A stretch of DNA of 64,000 nt from Cydia pomonella (lineage: Eukaryota; Arthropoda; Insecta; Lepidoptera; Tortricidae), in NCBI RefSeq assembly GCF_033807575.1, contig NC_084704.1, positions 22,793,968 through 22,857,967 on the forward strand, given 5' to 3'. Positions 34,582 through 46,213 of the stretch are shown piece after piece; the stretch's first letter is position 1; each line of letters begins with the position of its first letter. The notes beneath the pieces were generated by a model, which had not been told where the DNA came from, made no database searches, and worked only from the letters and a program-made list of their open reading frames with translations. The position numbers and the translations under genes are program-made.

Positions 34582-34831
34582 TATAGTCTGTATCTTTAGG
34601 TATTTAAAAAAAGGTAAACAAACAATTTGTAAATTTTCGGGTAGTTTTAATATTTATTGGCTAACCAACCAAATACAAAACCGCCTGGATCTGTCACTGA
34701 ACGACCTGACTTTAAACCTACATTATTTGATCATGTAATGTTTTCATCTACCCTCAGCTGCCTTAAGGAGCCATTTGAGGGTAGATTTTGTTTACCTTTT
34801 TTTAAATACCTACCTAAAGATACAGACTATA
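34582..34831. mobile_element. TA-type MITE with ~45-bp inverted repeats
   Basis: Ends TATAGTCTGTATCTTTAGGT and ACCTAAAGATACAGACTATA are perfect inverted repeats, continued by TATTTAAAAAAAGGTAAACA and its complement. A 4-bp insertion sits in the right arm. The palindromic TATA at the ends leaves a TA duplication plausible. A small hairpin CTACCCTCA...TGAGGGTAG lies inside. Confidence 0.85.
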
Positions 34832-35201
34832 AGTAAACGTCATTTAGACGGAATTGTATATTTTTCTGCTGTTCAAAGTTTTTGTGCCAAAAAATAAATT
34901 TTTACTCGCATTTTTCAGCATAGTTTTTGCAAAGTCTGTCATTATTACGACTGATTTTATCATCACATGTCTGATATCAATATCTGATCGTTGTTTTCTT
35001 AGGTTTTTTGCTTTTCGCCATTACTTTTAAATATGATCAGTAACGGTTTTAAAAATAAAAATGGCCAATTTTTACCTGTGGACAATTGCATTTTTGTACC
35101 TGTGGACTGTCTATAGGTTCAACATTGCTGATTTTACCTGTGGACGATTACATACTTCTTAATGTTTTCTTTAATTTCAGTGCATCTTATTAAAATATAA
35201 G

Positions 35202-35506
35202 TTGCCAAACAAAGCAGACATAGGATTATCTAGATCTAGAAAGTCTAAACAAATAGATGATACCAAAAAATCTATCTTAGAGGACAATAAGTTATCATGC
35301 GTTATTGTATATAATAATATAGCTATAAAGCTTTACTTACATACATTATTTGTAAGGCTAGATACCATAAAAAATGCGTTTCAAAAGCTCACAACGACAA
35401 TATAGATTCTGACTATGAATCTAGTTTCATTTGTCATAAATGTAACAGGCTGAACTATGATTCCGATAACTGGGACGATCGCGGAAACTCGTCAGACTCC
35501 GATTAA
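35202..35506 (+). pseudogene. transposase-like C-terminal remnant with zinc-finger pattern
   Basis: Two overlapping frames carry one apparent protein end. The first gives a Lys/Asp-rich stretch ending EDNKLSCVI. The second continues YIICKARYHKKCVS, then SSFICHKC, and closes with the acidic tail NSSDSD and TAA at 35504-35506. The spacing C-x4-H-x2-C ... C-x2-C resembles the PHD-like finger at the C-terminus of jerky/pogo-type transposases. A frameshift near 35315 separates the halves, so it is dead. The family assignment is tentative. Confidence 0.4.
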
Positions 35507-35750
35507 TTTGTTGAAGAGTTGTACCGAGAATATTGAAATGCTAAGAAGCCAAAGGTGTATTATAAGATGCACAACGTATTATTTAGCTACCTAATGATTA
35601 TATTTATCTTGTGAATTAGGTGTTTTAGAAGAAATATTTTGTTTAACCTATACAGTCGATTTTATGTCCCTAGGTACAGTCACGTCCGTAGGTTATCGCC
35701 GTCCACAGGTAAAACACATGTGATGTGCCTGTGGACAAAAACTGCGTTTT

Positions 35751-36040
35751 TTTAAAAAAGCTTATATCTCTTTATGCCACGTAGCTAACATAATATATGT
35801 CTGTGCTAATCAAAGACTGATTATTTGTTCTTTTTGTTTTTCGTAAATAACTAGTAAGCGGTGGCCCATAGCAAAACATGTTCTTATGCGTAAATCATCC
35901 ATATAATATTGCCTACAGGAAATACCGTACTATTTTTCGATAGGATTAATATTTTAAAAATATGTTAAAGCGGGAAAATAGGTTAAAATCAATTAAATAT
36001 CAAATCAAATAAATAAAGTAATTATCTCGTAGACTAATAG
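35751..36040. other. AT-rich non-coding stretch
   Basis: Nothing recognised. Confidence 0.5.
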
Positions 36041-36635
36041 CAAAAAAAAACCGGCCAAGAGCATGTCGGGCCACGCTCAGTGTAGGGTTCCGTAGTTACT
36101 CTCCCGTCACAATAAGCTAAACTGGAGCATAAAGTGTAGTAAATGGTACCTTTCACCCGAGTTAAACAAATAGGGCTCAGTACCTAATTAAAGTAAGTCT
36201 TTTTACTATGAAGGGAAAACTTTTTGCGATAACTCAAAAACAGCTAAACTGATCATGTCCGCTATAGTTTTCATTTAATGTCTTTCTTAAGCTCTACTTC
36301 CACGATTTTTTTCATATTTTTTGGACCTATGGTTCAAAAGTTAGAGGGGGGGGGGGACACATTTTCTTTCGGAGCGATTATCTCCGAATATATTCACTTT
36401 ATCAAAAAATGTTTCTTGAAAACCCCTATTAGTTTTGAAAGACCTTTCCAACGATACCCCACACTCTAGGGTTGAAGCGAAAAAAAAATTTTACCCCCAC
36501 TTTACGTGTAGGGGAGGTACCCTAAAAAAAATTAATTTTTTTGATTTTATTGTACGACTTTGTCGGCTTTATTGATTTATATATCTATGCCAAATTTCAG
36601 CTTCCTAGGACTAACGAACACGGAGCAAAGCCTCG

Positions 36636-36670
<35 letters not shown>

Positions 36671-36729
36671 GGACATGGCGAAACTATAAGGGTTCCGTTT
36701 TATGCCATTTGGCTACGGAACCCTAAAAA
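36041..36729 (+). repeat. GGTTCCGTA-family dispersed repeat, near full-length copy
   Basis: It begins with an A-run, CCGGCCAAGAGCATGTCGGG and CCACGCTCAGTGTAGGGTTC. It ends CGGAGCAAAGCCTCGGACAG, (ACAG)n, GACGGACATGGCGAAACTAT, AAGGGTTCCG and GGCTACGGAACCCTAAAAAG. At ~690 bp it is the longest copy here and defines both ends. A run of about 10-12 G lies near 36346-36357. It has no coding capacity and its class is unclear. Confidence 0.75.
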
Positions 36730-37219
36730 GGTTGTTAGACGTACAAAATTTACCGAAAATTTTCTACAAATAAGAGAAGAGTCCACTTTCCACAAGGATC
36801 AATATTTTATTTTGTTTTATTTGGAATTATTACATTATAGGTATTAATTATTATATTATATGTTTTTTTTTTCCTTTTTGCCATCAGCCTCGAGAGTATG
36901 AGAGCATTTATCTTATTAATTTTATTGTAAATTGAATGATTTGTGACGTGATCTATGAAACCTGGATCTTTTGTCAAGGACGCTTACGCCACCCTGCGTA
37001 GCGCAGCGTTGTATTTATATAGGAGCATCGTTGATAATGGCGTAAGCGCCATCAACAATAAAGTCCCTTTCAATAAATAACGTCACAATTATACGAACGA
37101 ACAAACAAATCAATCAAAAACCGTTTTTATATCACTTTTAAGGCAGTTTACTGATACAATAATCCAATCCAATGATGTTTAGTTAATTATTGATTAAGGA
37201 ACTCTATTTTTATTAGTAT
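36730..37219. other. AT-rich stretch with one hairpin
   Basis: GTTGATAATGGCG faces CGCCATCAAC (37030-37056). CGCTTACGCCACCCTGCGTA upstream at 36981 may belong to the same small MITE. Otherwise nothing. Confidence 0.5.
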
Positions 37220-37400
37220 TGAATGCTAACCAAATTTTGGGGGTATCTACTGGGGAAAAAAATCCCACCTTTTACCAGTGGTTTCTGGGAAAAAAATTCC
37301 CAGTAGTTACCACCAAACCAAGTTGGTGGTAACTAGTCGGATTTTTTTTCTCAGTAGTTACCAGTGGTAACAATTTGGTGATAACTAGAGGTAATAACAT
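37220..37400. repeat. cluster of AGTAGTTACCAC / GGTGGTAACT motifs
   Basis: Direct and inverted versions of a ~12-bp motif (CAGTAGTTACCA, TTGGTGGTAACT, CAGTAGTTACCAG) recur with TCCCA-AAAAAAAT strings. The self-complementary design suggests a decayed MITE. Confidence 0.5.
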
Positions 37401-37845
37401 AACCCATTTTTTGCTATTGGCCACCGTGTACGAGTTATTTACGAAAAAAAGGGACCTTAGAATTGATTATAAATAACTTTCCCGCATTAATATCTCTTAG
37501 AATATTGATCCTAGCAAAAAATGTATACAATGTTTCTTGTAGACAGACAATTTTATGCAAATTACTATGTTATATTCAGTATGTTATATCAGGCATCTTT
37601 ATCTATAACGACTCGTTTTGTGAGTTATAACTGGGTAAGGTTATATTGACCGTCAACGTATTGAAAAGCATGGAAAATTAAACAGGCCGGGAAGTGCCGA
37701 GCGAGCGAATGAGTGCATGGTGTTCTCGCTCGTTACTCGCATAGCGGTATCTATATTCAAATTAAAATCACGCGCTCTCAAATTAGGTACCCATTCTACA
37801 ACTGAACATTCGTCGTATCAGTGCTAAAAATCTAATCTAGCCTGA
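37401..37845. other. AT-rich non-coding stretch
   Basis: Nothing recognised. Confidence 0.5.
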
Positions 37846-37947
37846 AAACGGGACAATCGGCGTCCCGCGCGAGCCTCTTGCGGGACGCATACTCTAGGGC
37901 CCCAGAAACGGGACGTCCCGCGTATAGCGGGACGGTTGGCAACCCTA
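37846..37947. repeat. CGGGAC-rich dispersed repeat fragment
   Basis: GGGACGTCCCGCGTATAGCG, GGACGGTTGGCAACCCT and an upstream CGTCCCGCGC..GCGGGACGC pair form nested palindromes. I recall this combination from other moth sequences. Confidence 0.5.
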
Positions 37948-38335
37948 TTCACAAGTGCCACTAAATACGACGACGCACTTCTTACATTCATTCAAACATC
38001 ATTCAATGCATTTACGCACTCACCTTGAACACGAATACTTTAAATAGGTATTAGGATGTTGTTCTTTTGTGATCATTATGCGCACCCCTCGTAGTAATCA
38101 GATGCTTTGTGATAATGAATCGGGTTTAGGCAATTCTTCGCGCACGTGTGTTCATGGGAATTCCACATGAGGGGTGTACAGTCTGAATGAATATTTAAGT
38201 ATTGCATATATATTCTCATTTACATACTATTAATTACTATGTTTTTAGATATCCTCCTATTATTGGAATATGTATCTATAAGTTACTAGTGACTGTGATC
38301 TGTAGACCTCGCGAACTCCCACGATGCCGCCATTA
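37948..38335. other. AT-rich non-coding stretch
   Basis: Nothing recognised. Confidence 0.5.
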
Positions 38336-38460
38336 TAAAAAACCAGACAAGTGCGTGTTGGACTCGTGTTCTAAGAGTTCCGTACTTAGCGCTATTTTTA
38401 ATTTTTTTTTTGGAAATGGTACATGAGTGAAACATCTTGAAATCCCTTCGGGTTGAATCA
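38336..38460 (+). repeat. GGTTCCGTA-family repeat, 5' fragment
   Basis: AAAAAACCAGACAAGTGCGT, GTTGGACTCG and AGAGTTCCGTACTTAGCGC match the start of the family. The 3' part is missing. Confidence 0.6.
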
Positions 38461-41375
38461 AAAACAATATGTAACATAAAGTGTTATGGCGCGGTGGCTT
38501 ATATCTTTACAAGAATAATAGCTATATGCATAAATTTTATATCGATATTTAGGAAAGAAGCCATTACTTGGAATTGAATGTACCGCTGACAGAGATGGCG
38601 CTGATTTTGCGCTACAAACCACACATTTGGATCTAAAATAAGCCTAAAATCATGTGCGGTGTTTAGGTACTTGGTGATCGCATCATTAGAAAAAAGTGGT
38701 GTCATTAAATAGCTTATCTAATTACTACAACAATAAACAATTTTATAATGGTCTGAGAAATCAGATATTTTACGATTGCTCTTGTGTGCGAAAATTAATG
38801 TACAAAACTGATGCAATGTAGCTAGGATAGCAGGATCAAATACAGAACAATAATAAAAGCGCCTAAAAGTGAAGGCCGAAGACAGCTGCATGAATGTAGT
38901 GATCAAACACGGAACAATAAGTACAAGTACCTAATCAATCAATAGTAGAACTATCATTGCGGCTCTGTGTCAAATAAAGCCTAGCCGCATTTTTTACGCT
39001 TGAACACTAAAGGCGAGCCTCCCTCGGCCACTTTGGGAGTTCAATTAAGATACTTAGACCATTATTCTGTGTTTAAGCACTAATCTCCAGCTGCTTAGCC
39101 TTCGGCCTCGCATGTAGGAGTACCTTTTCCGACCGCTTCGGGCCTCCGGCTTTCGCATTTTTTTTCTTTTCGCAGGCAAACACAGTTAGTGCTCAAGCAC
39201 TAACTTCCCTCAGCTGCCTTCAGTCTCGCGTTTAGCCACGCCTCTTCGGGACGTTTCGGACCTTCGTCTCTAAGCGAATCTCGGCCTACGATTGGCCCTT
39301 ACCAAGTTTCACGTAAACCATTGTGGCTGTGTCCCTCAATATATCCTAAGAGAAAAATTATTTCGTGTATTTTTCCATTTAATTTTATACTCATGGTCAT
39401 TTTTTGTCTATTTTCTAAAATTATAAAAAAATATGATTAATATCCTCACAATGAGACCTTTTATTCGAAGAAACAGTTGAAAAATACAACCTACAGAAGT
39501 AAACATCCAGTGTCCGGAATCCGGCGCACACATTTTTCTTTCTTCTTTCTTCAACTAAAAGGGGACCCTAAAAGACTTCTTAGTGATCTGCTAATACCTA
39601 CTTCGTCTCCGTATTATGCTAACGTAGATTACAACTTTGACGAACAAGTGTAATGAAATATTTCGTGCATCATTAATTACTGCCCGGGTGTTAATATAAA
39701 ATATAAGGTACGTACTCTTTTCTCTTTAGAGTCCATCTAAGCCATGCACCGGCTTTGACGCAACAACGTGTGGAAATGCCACGTCGTATTTTCAGAGTAA
39801 TTTTAATTCTATTAATGAATTTGAGACAATTTGTTTTGATACGTTTTATGAGAAATATTTATTTAAATATAAAATACAATTTATTTTATTTAATACATCT
39901 TATAGCTAGATTACAGTTTCCAGATTCGATAGTATGTATATGCTGTACACTAATAATTATATTTACACGCGGTAAATTACATTGACAGGGACACGGTATA
40001 CAAAAAAACAACAGGTGAATTTTATTACTATTAATTTAATTTAATTAATACAATAAGTATAATACAATAACTTATACATTTGTACCTCTATTGATATCAA
40101 GTGCATCTTAAAAATTTAAAGGGTAATTTTTCATAATAATTCACTGCTGAATATTATATGCCGGCCATAAATGGCATAACTATTATAGGTTTTATTTAAA
40201 TTTATAAGACACAGGAGGGATAATTTATAACAAATTAGCTACCGATATTTTAAGAGATAGTACAAAATACTATACTGTATTGTACTTTACACTAAAACAA
40301 TTTAAATAGAAATTAAGAAAACTCCTTATATCATTTTTTTGTACGTACATTAAGCTAGAAAAATACATAAGTATTAACTATAAACTAAATTAAAACTAAA
40401 CTAATCAACGTCACAAAAAAACACTCGCAACATGTCGACATTTTTCTTTGTCCGACAGTACTCTTTAATCGCCACACCAGAACAAAGCCAGAAACCGGTC
40501 CAAGGGCCTCAGGGAAGAGGGAACGTGTGACCCAGTTTCTTCAGCGGACTTAGCCAGGTGACTGCAGTAGGGGAGCCCTATAACACGCACGTGCAAACCA
40601 GCCGAATTATGTCTCCACCGACCTGCTTTAAAAGGACACAAGTGTACCAACATCCCCGTATAACAAGACTTTTCAACTTGCAGAATAGCATGTACCAACT
40701 TATAATACGCGTCCATAAAACAGCCAGTACAAATTTACGAGTCGTAATCCCCTAAGCCATAAAGATCAAAATAAAAACTGCTGTCGTCAATTAGGTGAAC
40801 TGCTAAATTTGCGAAGGAACTGCGTTTCAGTCAAACTAATATCAAAGCAATAATATCTTTTGTAAGTTTCTGAAGTCCACACATCTGTTTGACCTACATG
40901 AATAGCCATAGAAGTATGAAATATAATGATATATGCGTAAAATTAATTAGATCAGGTTATATTGTGTGAAAAATATAAGCTGGTAAACAAAGGGAATGTG
41001 TCACGACTTGCGGTATAAATTAAAGTTGTTAGTGTTGATTCCGAATACAACTTGTTAAAAAATACAAGAACAAAGGGTCCTAACCTTTCAAAGTTCATTT
41101 CGTTTTCTTTTTGTATTTAACGCATAAGCACATATTAGGTACTAAGTACTATTTATAAGGTCTACATCTTTAACAGTAGCTAATGCATAGTAGATAGAGC
41201 TTTAGTGTAGGTCCTATATCCCTTCAACCAATTTAGGTTGTGCGTTGTAATGGACTCGTTTTGTTATTTAGCTATATAAATTAGGAAACCAATGGCATGT
41301 TACAGGTGGAGATTTAGCCTCAAAGAAAAGCTTGTACTATGAGTACTAATAGGCGACGTTATATACATACTTATA
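38461..41375. other. non-coding stretch, two unassigned blocks
   Basis: 39000-39310 is GC richer with repeated GCACTAA and TTCGGCCTC-type strings, probably an old repeat. 40440-40760 has an 83-codon minus-strand frame (40716-40465) with an AT-rich tail on the same strand (GTTTAGTTTTAATTTAG), resembling a retro-inserted 3' end. Neither matches a family I can name. Confidence 0.4.
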
Positions 41376-41604
41376 TGTAGGGTCATCATCAATAGTAGCG
41401 GATGAAACAACGCGCCAAAAGTATCTGATATTCCGGATAACTTTTCCAAATATTCAATAATCTCTAAAATTTAATATCAAAAGTATATCTTTTAACGTCT
41501 TAATTGTTCTACATAGAGAACCACCACATTTTGTTGAGCTGTTACAGAATGGTAGATACTTTTGAAACCTTGTTTGATCCGCTACTTTTGATGCTGTTAG
41601 TACA
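41376..41604. mobile_element. TA-flanked MITE (TGTACAGTCAGCATCA family), copy 2
   Basis: Degenerate ends TGTAGGGTCATCATCA and TGATGCTGTTAGTACA are flanked by TA (41374-41375, 41605-41606). It shares AACGCGCCAAAAGTATCT with the other copies and is older than copy 1, to judge from the end mismatches. Confidence 0.8.
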
Positions 41605-41619
41605 TATACCTGCATTGAA

Positions 41620-41746
41620 AACACCAATAACTAAGGAACAAAGATCTGTGTTCTTCACACAAATAAATACCCTTACCGGAATTCGAACCCAGGATCGTCG
41701 GTTTCAAAGGCAGGGTCACTACCGACTAGGCCAGACCGGTCGTCAA
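41620..41746 (-). mobile_element. tRNA-derived SINE (family B), copy 3, truncated
   Basis: On the minus strand it has GACGACCGGTCTGGCCTAGT, GACCCTGCCTTTGAAACCGA, the B box GGGTTCGAATTCC and GGTAAGGGTATTTATTTGTG. The 3' tail is missing. Confidence 0.8.
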
Positions 41747-41971
41747 TTATATATTTTTATATTATAAGGCATAAAAGTGTCTGAAATTATGCAAAATTGA
41801 ACCCTATCACTTTGATTTAAAGTTCAAAATCATGTTTGAAATGTAGTTTTTCCCTCTGCCTTATAAAGGCTTTAAAAAGTAGGTACAGCAGTTTTATTGT
41901 TGAATTGAACACAAGTCAAGTCCTTTGCATACAATTAGCGATGCAGATTACAGATGCAAAAATGTATATTT
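41747..41971. other. AT-rich non-coding stretch
   Basis: Nothing recognised. Confidence 0.5.
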
Positions 41972-42110
41972 TTTATGATATAGGAGGTAAATGAGCAGAC
42001 GGATCACCTGATGGTAAGCGTTTATCACCGCCCATGGACACCCGCAACATCAGAGGGGTTGTAAGTGCCTTGCCGGCATTTAAGATGGGAGTTCCCTCTT
42101 GTCTTGAAGA
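41972..42110 (+). repeat. dispersed repeat (GATCACCTGATGGTAAGC family)
   Basis: GCAGACGGATCACCTGATGG, CCATGGACACCCGCAACATC and TTGCCGGCATTTAAGATGGG form a repeat I recognise from moth genomes. A much-decayed relative is at 43411-43514. Confidence 0.65.
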
Positions 42111-43410
42111 TCGTATCGGTCGGTCGGTATATTATAGTGTATAATTAAATACAATAATCATTTACATACCTTTAAAAAAGTGTTTTTACTTGAAATGTAC
42201 GAGTAAAGCTTAGGCTTAGCCGAAGTTTGGCGAAAGCCTCTTACGTGTATTGGTAACTTGGACCCCTCCGCTGATGCGTAGCGAAGCGAGCAGGATTGTA
42301 TCCAAGGCCCTGGTGTTCGCAGGCTGTCTTATGTAGTGATAGCTTCGACTCGGTTCAGTTTATCGCATCACATACGCATTATCATCTACACGTAAGTACG
42401 TATTATTTTACAACTGGAATATTGATTTGTTTTTTAATATTTTCTGAAAAAGAAAACATACACTCGAAAAACATTACCCTCCTCCCTTTGGCATTCGGGT
42501 AAAAAAACTTATTTTTTTTAACCTCTCGTTGTCAAACCTTAAAACATATACCGGGTTTTATAATGTATTATATTTTTTTGATAGTTTTAGTAACTGTGCA
42601 AAATTTGTACCAAGACCTGTAAAATTGCATGGACACATTATGAATATAACTCATATGTAAAGAGGCCCTGCATTTTGCATCTGGGTGAACAATACTGCAC
42701 TGCGTGGGTACTAATTTGTGATTCGTCAGGTACCTGTTCAATTTCTCTCGGGAAGCACTCGTTGAATGAAAATACATATAATTAATTAAATAGTTATAAT
42801 TAGTATGTAGTATATGTTGCTATTATGATGCATATATCAATGCAAATAACCCACGTAAAAATAAAGTTTTTTTTTTGTTTTATGTATTATGCACCGCAGA
42901 GCAGACAAAGGTGCCATAATAATTACCTACAAACGACGAGTCCACATCATTGTAAGTACACTTGATGTAACGAAGGCTTGTGAAACTTCACATACATACA
43001 TATATACAGCCCCCATTTCCTTTACACCGAGCGGATGCAATGTGTCGTACAAAAAACATTTTGGTCAAGTACAACATTTACTCGCGCTTTAAGTAACAGG
43101 GTTCTGCAGAAGCTACGTATTCACTAAAACATGTTTTTCATCACACTTGCTCGTAAAAGGAATCCCTTACCATACGTAGGCCATGCGGTCCGTAATCCTA
43201 AATATCGAAATAAGACGTATGTAGGTACGTCCAAAATTAGGCAGAAGTTTTTTTTTCCCTTTTTTTCTCACAAGTGTAATGAAAAAAAATTGCGTGTGAG
43301 CCACGGGCGGTACAGGAATTAATTAAGCAATTATTAATAATCAATTTACATTCGTTCGCCAATTTTTGTTTACCGCCCACAAAACACAATGTATTATTTT
43401 ATACTATAAC
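42111..43410. other. AT-rich non-coding stretch
   Basis: No supported feature. A short GC patch with GATGCGTAGCGAAGCGAGCA lies near 42270-42295. Confidence 0.5.
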
Positions 43411-43514
43411 CGTGGTAAATAAGCTAATGGATCGCCTGATGAAAAAATGTTACCTTAATCTATGAGCGCTTAAAAATTCAGATGTGCTACGAACGCATTG
43501 CCAGCACTTTAAGG
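43411..43514 (+). repeat. decayed copy of the GATCACCTGATGG repeat
   Basis: GGTAAATAAGCTAATGGATC, CGCCTGATG and CGAACGCATTGCCAGCACTT keep the order of landmarks of the 41972 copy with many changes. Confidence 0.5.
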
Positions 43515-43551
43515 AAAAGTGGGGAGTATATATAGTAATAACAGGTTATTA

Positions 43552-43653
43552 ATTTGATCTGAATGTGTTATCGATATGATCTGTCAGTGTCAGAAATAAC
43601 CAGAAACGTCCGTGACACTGACAATTCATATCCATAACAAATCCAAATCAAAT
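43552..43653. mobile_element. hairpin MITE with ~41-bp arms
   Basis: Left arm 43552-43592 (ATTTGATCTGAATGTGTTAT ... TGTCAGTGTCA) pairs with right arm 43613-43653 with about seven mismatches and a 20-nt loop. The arms carry the motif TGTCAGTGTCA. Confidence 0.8.
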
Positions 43654-43933
43654 TTACAATGTTATTACAATCAAAATACGCCTCAGTACCTCCATAATAT
43701 TTAGAAAATTGTGTGACAGGTCAAGAGCCACAATTAACACTGGACGCACAGTGTACACTAAAAGCTCTGGTAACTTTACTATCACGGTCACAAAATAAAC
43801 ACTAAATACATACAATAAAATAAATATCCATGTAAGTATATATGCACGTATGTATAGTACAGTATTTAAGCGTTCCAATATTCAGTGATGAAAATTTCAT
43901 TTCAAGCTTTTCCTGTCTATTGTTGTTCTTGTT
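43654..43933. other. AT-rich non-coding stretch
   Basis: Nothing recognised. Confidence 0.45.
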
Positions 43934-44050
43934 GTGGTTAGTCCTAGGGCACCCCGGAGGTGCATAGGGCCTCCACAAGATTCTTCCACGCCTTTCTATC
44001 TTGAACAACTGGCTGTGCCTCGTTCCAGGTCCTAACTCAGTCCTACCAGT
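43934..44050 (-). mobile_element. LINE fragment
   Basis: GTGGTTAGTCCTAGGGCACC, CCGGAGGTGCATAGGGCCTC, CACGCCTTTCTATCTTG and CTGTGCCTCGTTCCAGGTCC match, on the minus strand, a part of lepidopteran non-LTR elements that I recognise. No open frame survives. Confidence 0.5.
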
Positions 44051-46080
44051 CACCAGTCAGTTTCCCATCTATTAGGTGCTTTATCGTCACGTGACAAACT
44101 GCGACCATCTTGACCCGCAGAATATTATACCCACTTAATAACCACTAACCAAGTAACCACTAACTGGAAATAAACCGGAATAATATATTTCTGGTTTCGA
44201 ACAAAAGCTCTTTGTACCCTAAAAGTTTTTATTTGACCCACATCTAAGGCATAATTGTCGAGTTATAAATTACTTAATTATCACTTTTATAGGTCAGTGC
44301 ATACAAGCAGGTGCATCCATGCGCACCTGCTAACGGAGGGTTGTTCAAGGTCTGCGCAAATACCGCGTTTTTACTGCGCAGGAGAGCTTTGTATTGCGTC
44401 AAGCTTATATTGCTTGAAATGAGGAAGAAAAGGGTATTGTGAAGCTATTTTTATACTTCAACGTTAACTTTTACGGTGGAAGTTTTGATAAAAACGTGTT
44501 CAATACAACAAGTAAAAAATAGTGAGATTTTATAAGGTGTCCGAATCCGAATGTTAGATTTAGGCTAGTACGGTATAAATGATCGTGTCACGACACGACT
44601 TCATTGTCAAGGGGACATCATGGATCATTTTGAAGACCTCGTCCACTTGGCTACGTTTGCTGCTGACTGTTCATACTTATAATATTATATCTTTACAGGA
44701 AAACCTTCACTTAGTTTTACAAACGATTAGTAGTGAAATTGGTATTTGGCGCTGCGAAGTTACGAACGAAGGTGTTAAGGTTATTTCTGAAAATATGTTT
44801 TACTTACATTCTTCACAAAAAGTCACACAGGAAGGTTATTGGTTAAAATTGATGTAGCACGCTATCCGATGCAAAGTCATTTGATCGATGCCCGCGCGGG
44901 CGCAGCGCAGCGCATTGTTCGAGACGAAAACACGCCGCGGTGCCTACAGGCATCCTGTGGAACCGGTGGACCTTGATCTCACAAAGGGACCCTCTCCGAT
45001 ATGCCGGCGGGCTAACCTTGAGTTATTTTTAAACCACGCTTGCATTCGAACCAGCCAAACAGCTCTTCCGAGTATTACATAATGCGAAATTATAGTGCGC
45101 CTTTTTGCTCCACGTCCCGTGAAAAGCGTGTGGCCCTGTCATTTTGGTTTTATGGCCTTTGTTTTGGCTCTCACATATTTTATTCCTTCTCTGAATCGTA
45201 AAAGGAAGAGGCAATGAAGGGTTAGCCGTTTTTGTATAGTTTGAGTACGTTATTTATGATGCGGAATAATGACGGTTCGCGCATTACGCGGCACAGCTGC
45301 GAAAATGTTCGAACTTCCAGGTTGTGTTGTTCTCATGTTTGGTCACTCGCTGTACGTCATATGACAAAACTCTATTATAGAATCTCTATGGAAGCTAAAG
45401 GTAGGTTTGCTATAGATAGCACACCTCAAACTACACAGGATAAGCTCTGTTCCAGCCGAGCGACACTATACCTTTGTTACGAGAACTCGACGCTATTATC
45501 ACGCTAGCTCGCCTGCATCCCCTCTTTTATTATGTTGTTTGTTCAGTGAAAGAAATTGGAAACCTTAATAAAAAGATAGTTTAGAAATACCTCGAGACCT
45601 GTTTAACTCGTTTCGTTCCATTTGACGCATCATCTTGTTCTTATTATAAGTTTATTTGCAAAAAAAATGTTATCAGTATTTTTTTCATTTCATTTAATAA
45701 ATTTAAATAATGGTCAGGTTTTTGTTAAGCGAGACAGGTAGGTAGTCTAAAAGATAAAATAAATAAACATCTCAATGGTTATTGATGTTGTAATCAACCA
45801 TTTCAAAATGTATGGTCTAAAATACGTTGTAAGAAATATATACATACCTCATCTGTTATTTATTTGCGGTAAGAAATAAATGATGTTTGTATAGTAAGTA
45901 CATAGTTATTTTTACTCTGTAGCTGACATGCTACTGTTATATTTAGCTATATTTCGGTTTATTTTATATGTATGTATATGTATTCACTGTAATTGTGTGT
46001 GTGAATGCAGGATTTATAACGTTTTAGCAATACCTACCTGCTTTTTCGATTAACTTCTCTGTTTCGGCTACCCAACCCAA
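44051..46080. other. non-coding stretch, unassigned open frames
   Basis: Plus-strand frames at 44579-44857 (92 codons) and 44888-45082 (64 codons, GC-rich start) show no motif I know and no splice context. I do not call them genes. Confidence 0.4.
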
Positions 46081-46213
46081 AGGTTGTCTGGAAGAGATTG
46101 CTCTTTAGCGATAAGACCGCCTGTTGTCTGCTTTTCATTTAATCAATTGTTTCTTTTCTTCTTTGGTATTACTAAGGTGTGCCAATAAAGATTATTCTGT
46201 CTATCTATCTATA
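46081..46213 (+). mobile_element. second LINE 3' end sharing the conserved stem-loop
   Basis: AGGTTGTCTGGAAGAGATTG, CTCTTTAGCGATAAGACCGC and CTGTTGTCTG parallel the 3' UTR of the LINE at 28230-29041. It ends with TGCCAATAAAGATTATTCTG and a (TCTA)n tail in place of (TTA)n. Only the last ~130 bp inserted. Confidence 0.8.

Larger units (their letters stand above)
34470..35750. mobile_element. decayed DNA transposon with recurrent ACCTGTGGAC motifs
   Basis: The motif ACCTGTGGAC or a close variant occurs near both edges and internally: 34476-34485, 34492-34501, 35074-35083, 35098-35107, 35136-35145, inverted at 35701-35710, and 35727-35736. Such repeated subterminal motifs often serve as transposase-binding sites. 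A transposase-like C-terminus (35202-35506) lies inside, and a TA-flanked MITE is nested at 34582-34831. Boundaries and superfamily are not resolved. Confidence 0.5.

Noticed and set aside
40465..40716. 83-codon minus-strand frame as a host exon
   Set aside because: No known motif. The A/T-rich tail on the same strand suggests a retro-inserted 3' end, but the family could not be named.
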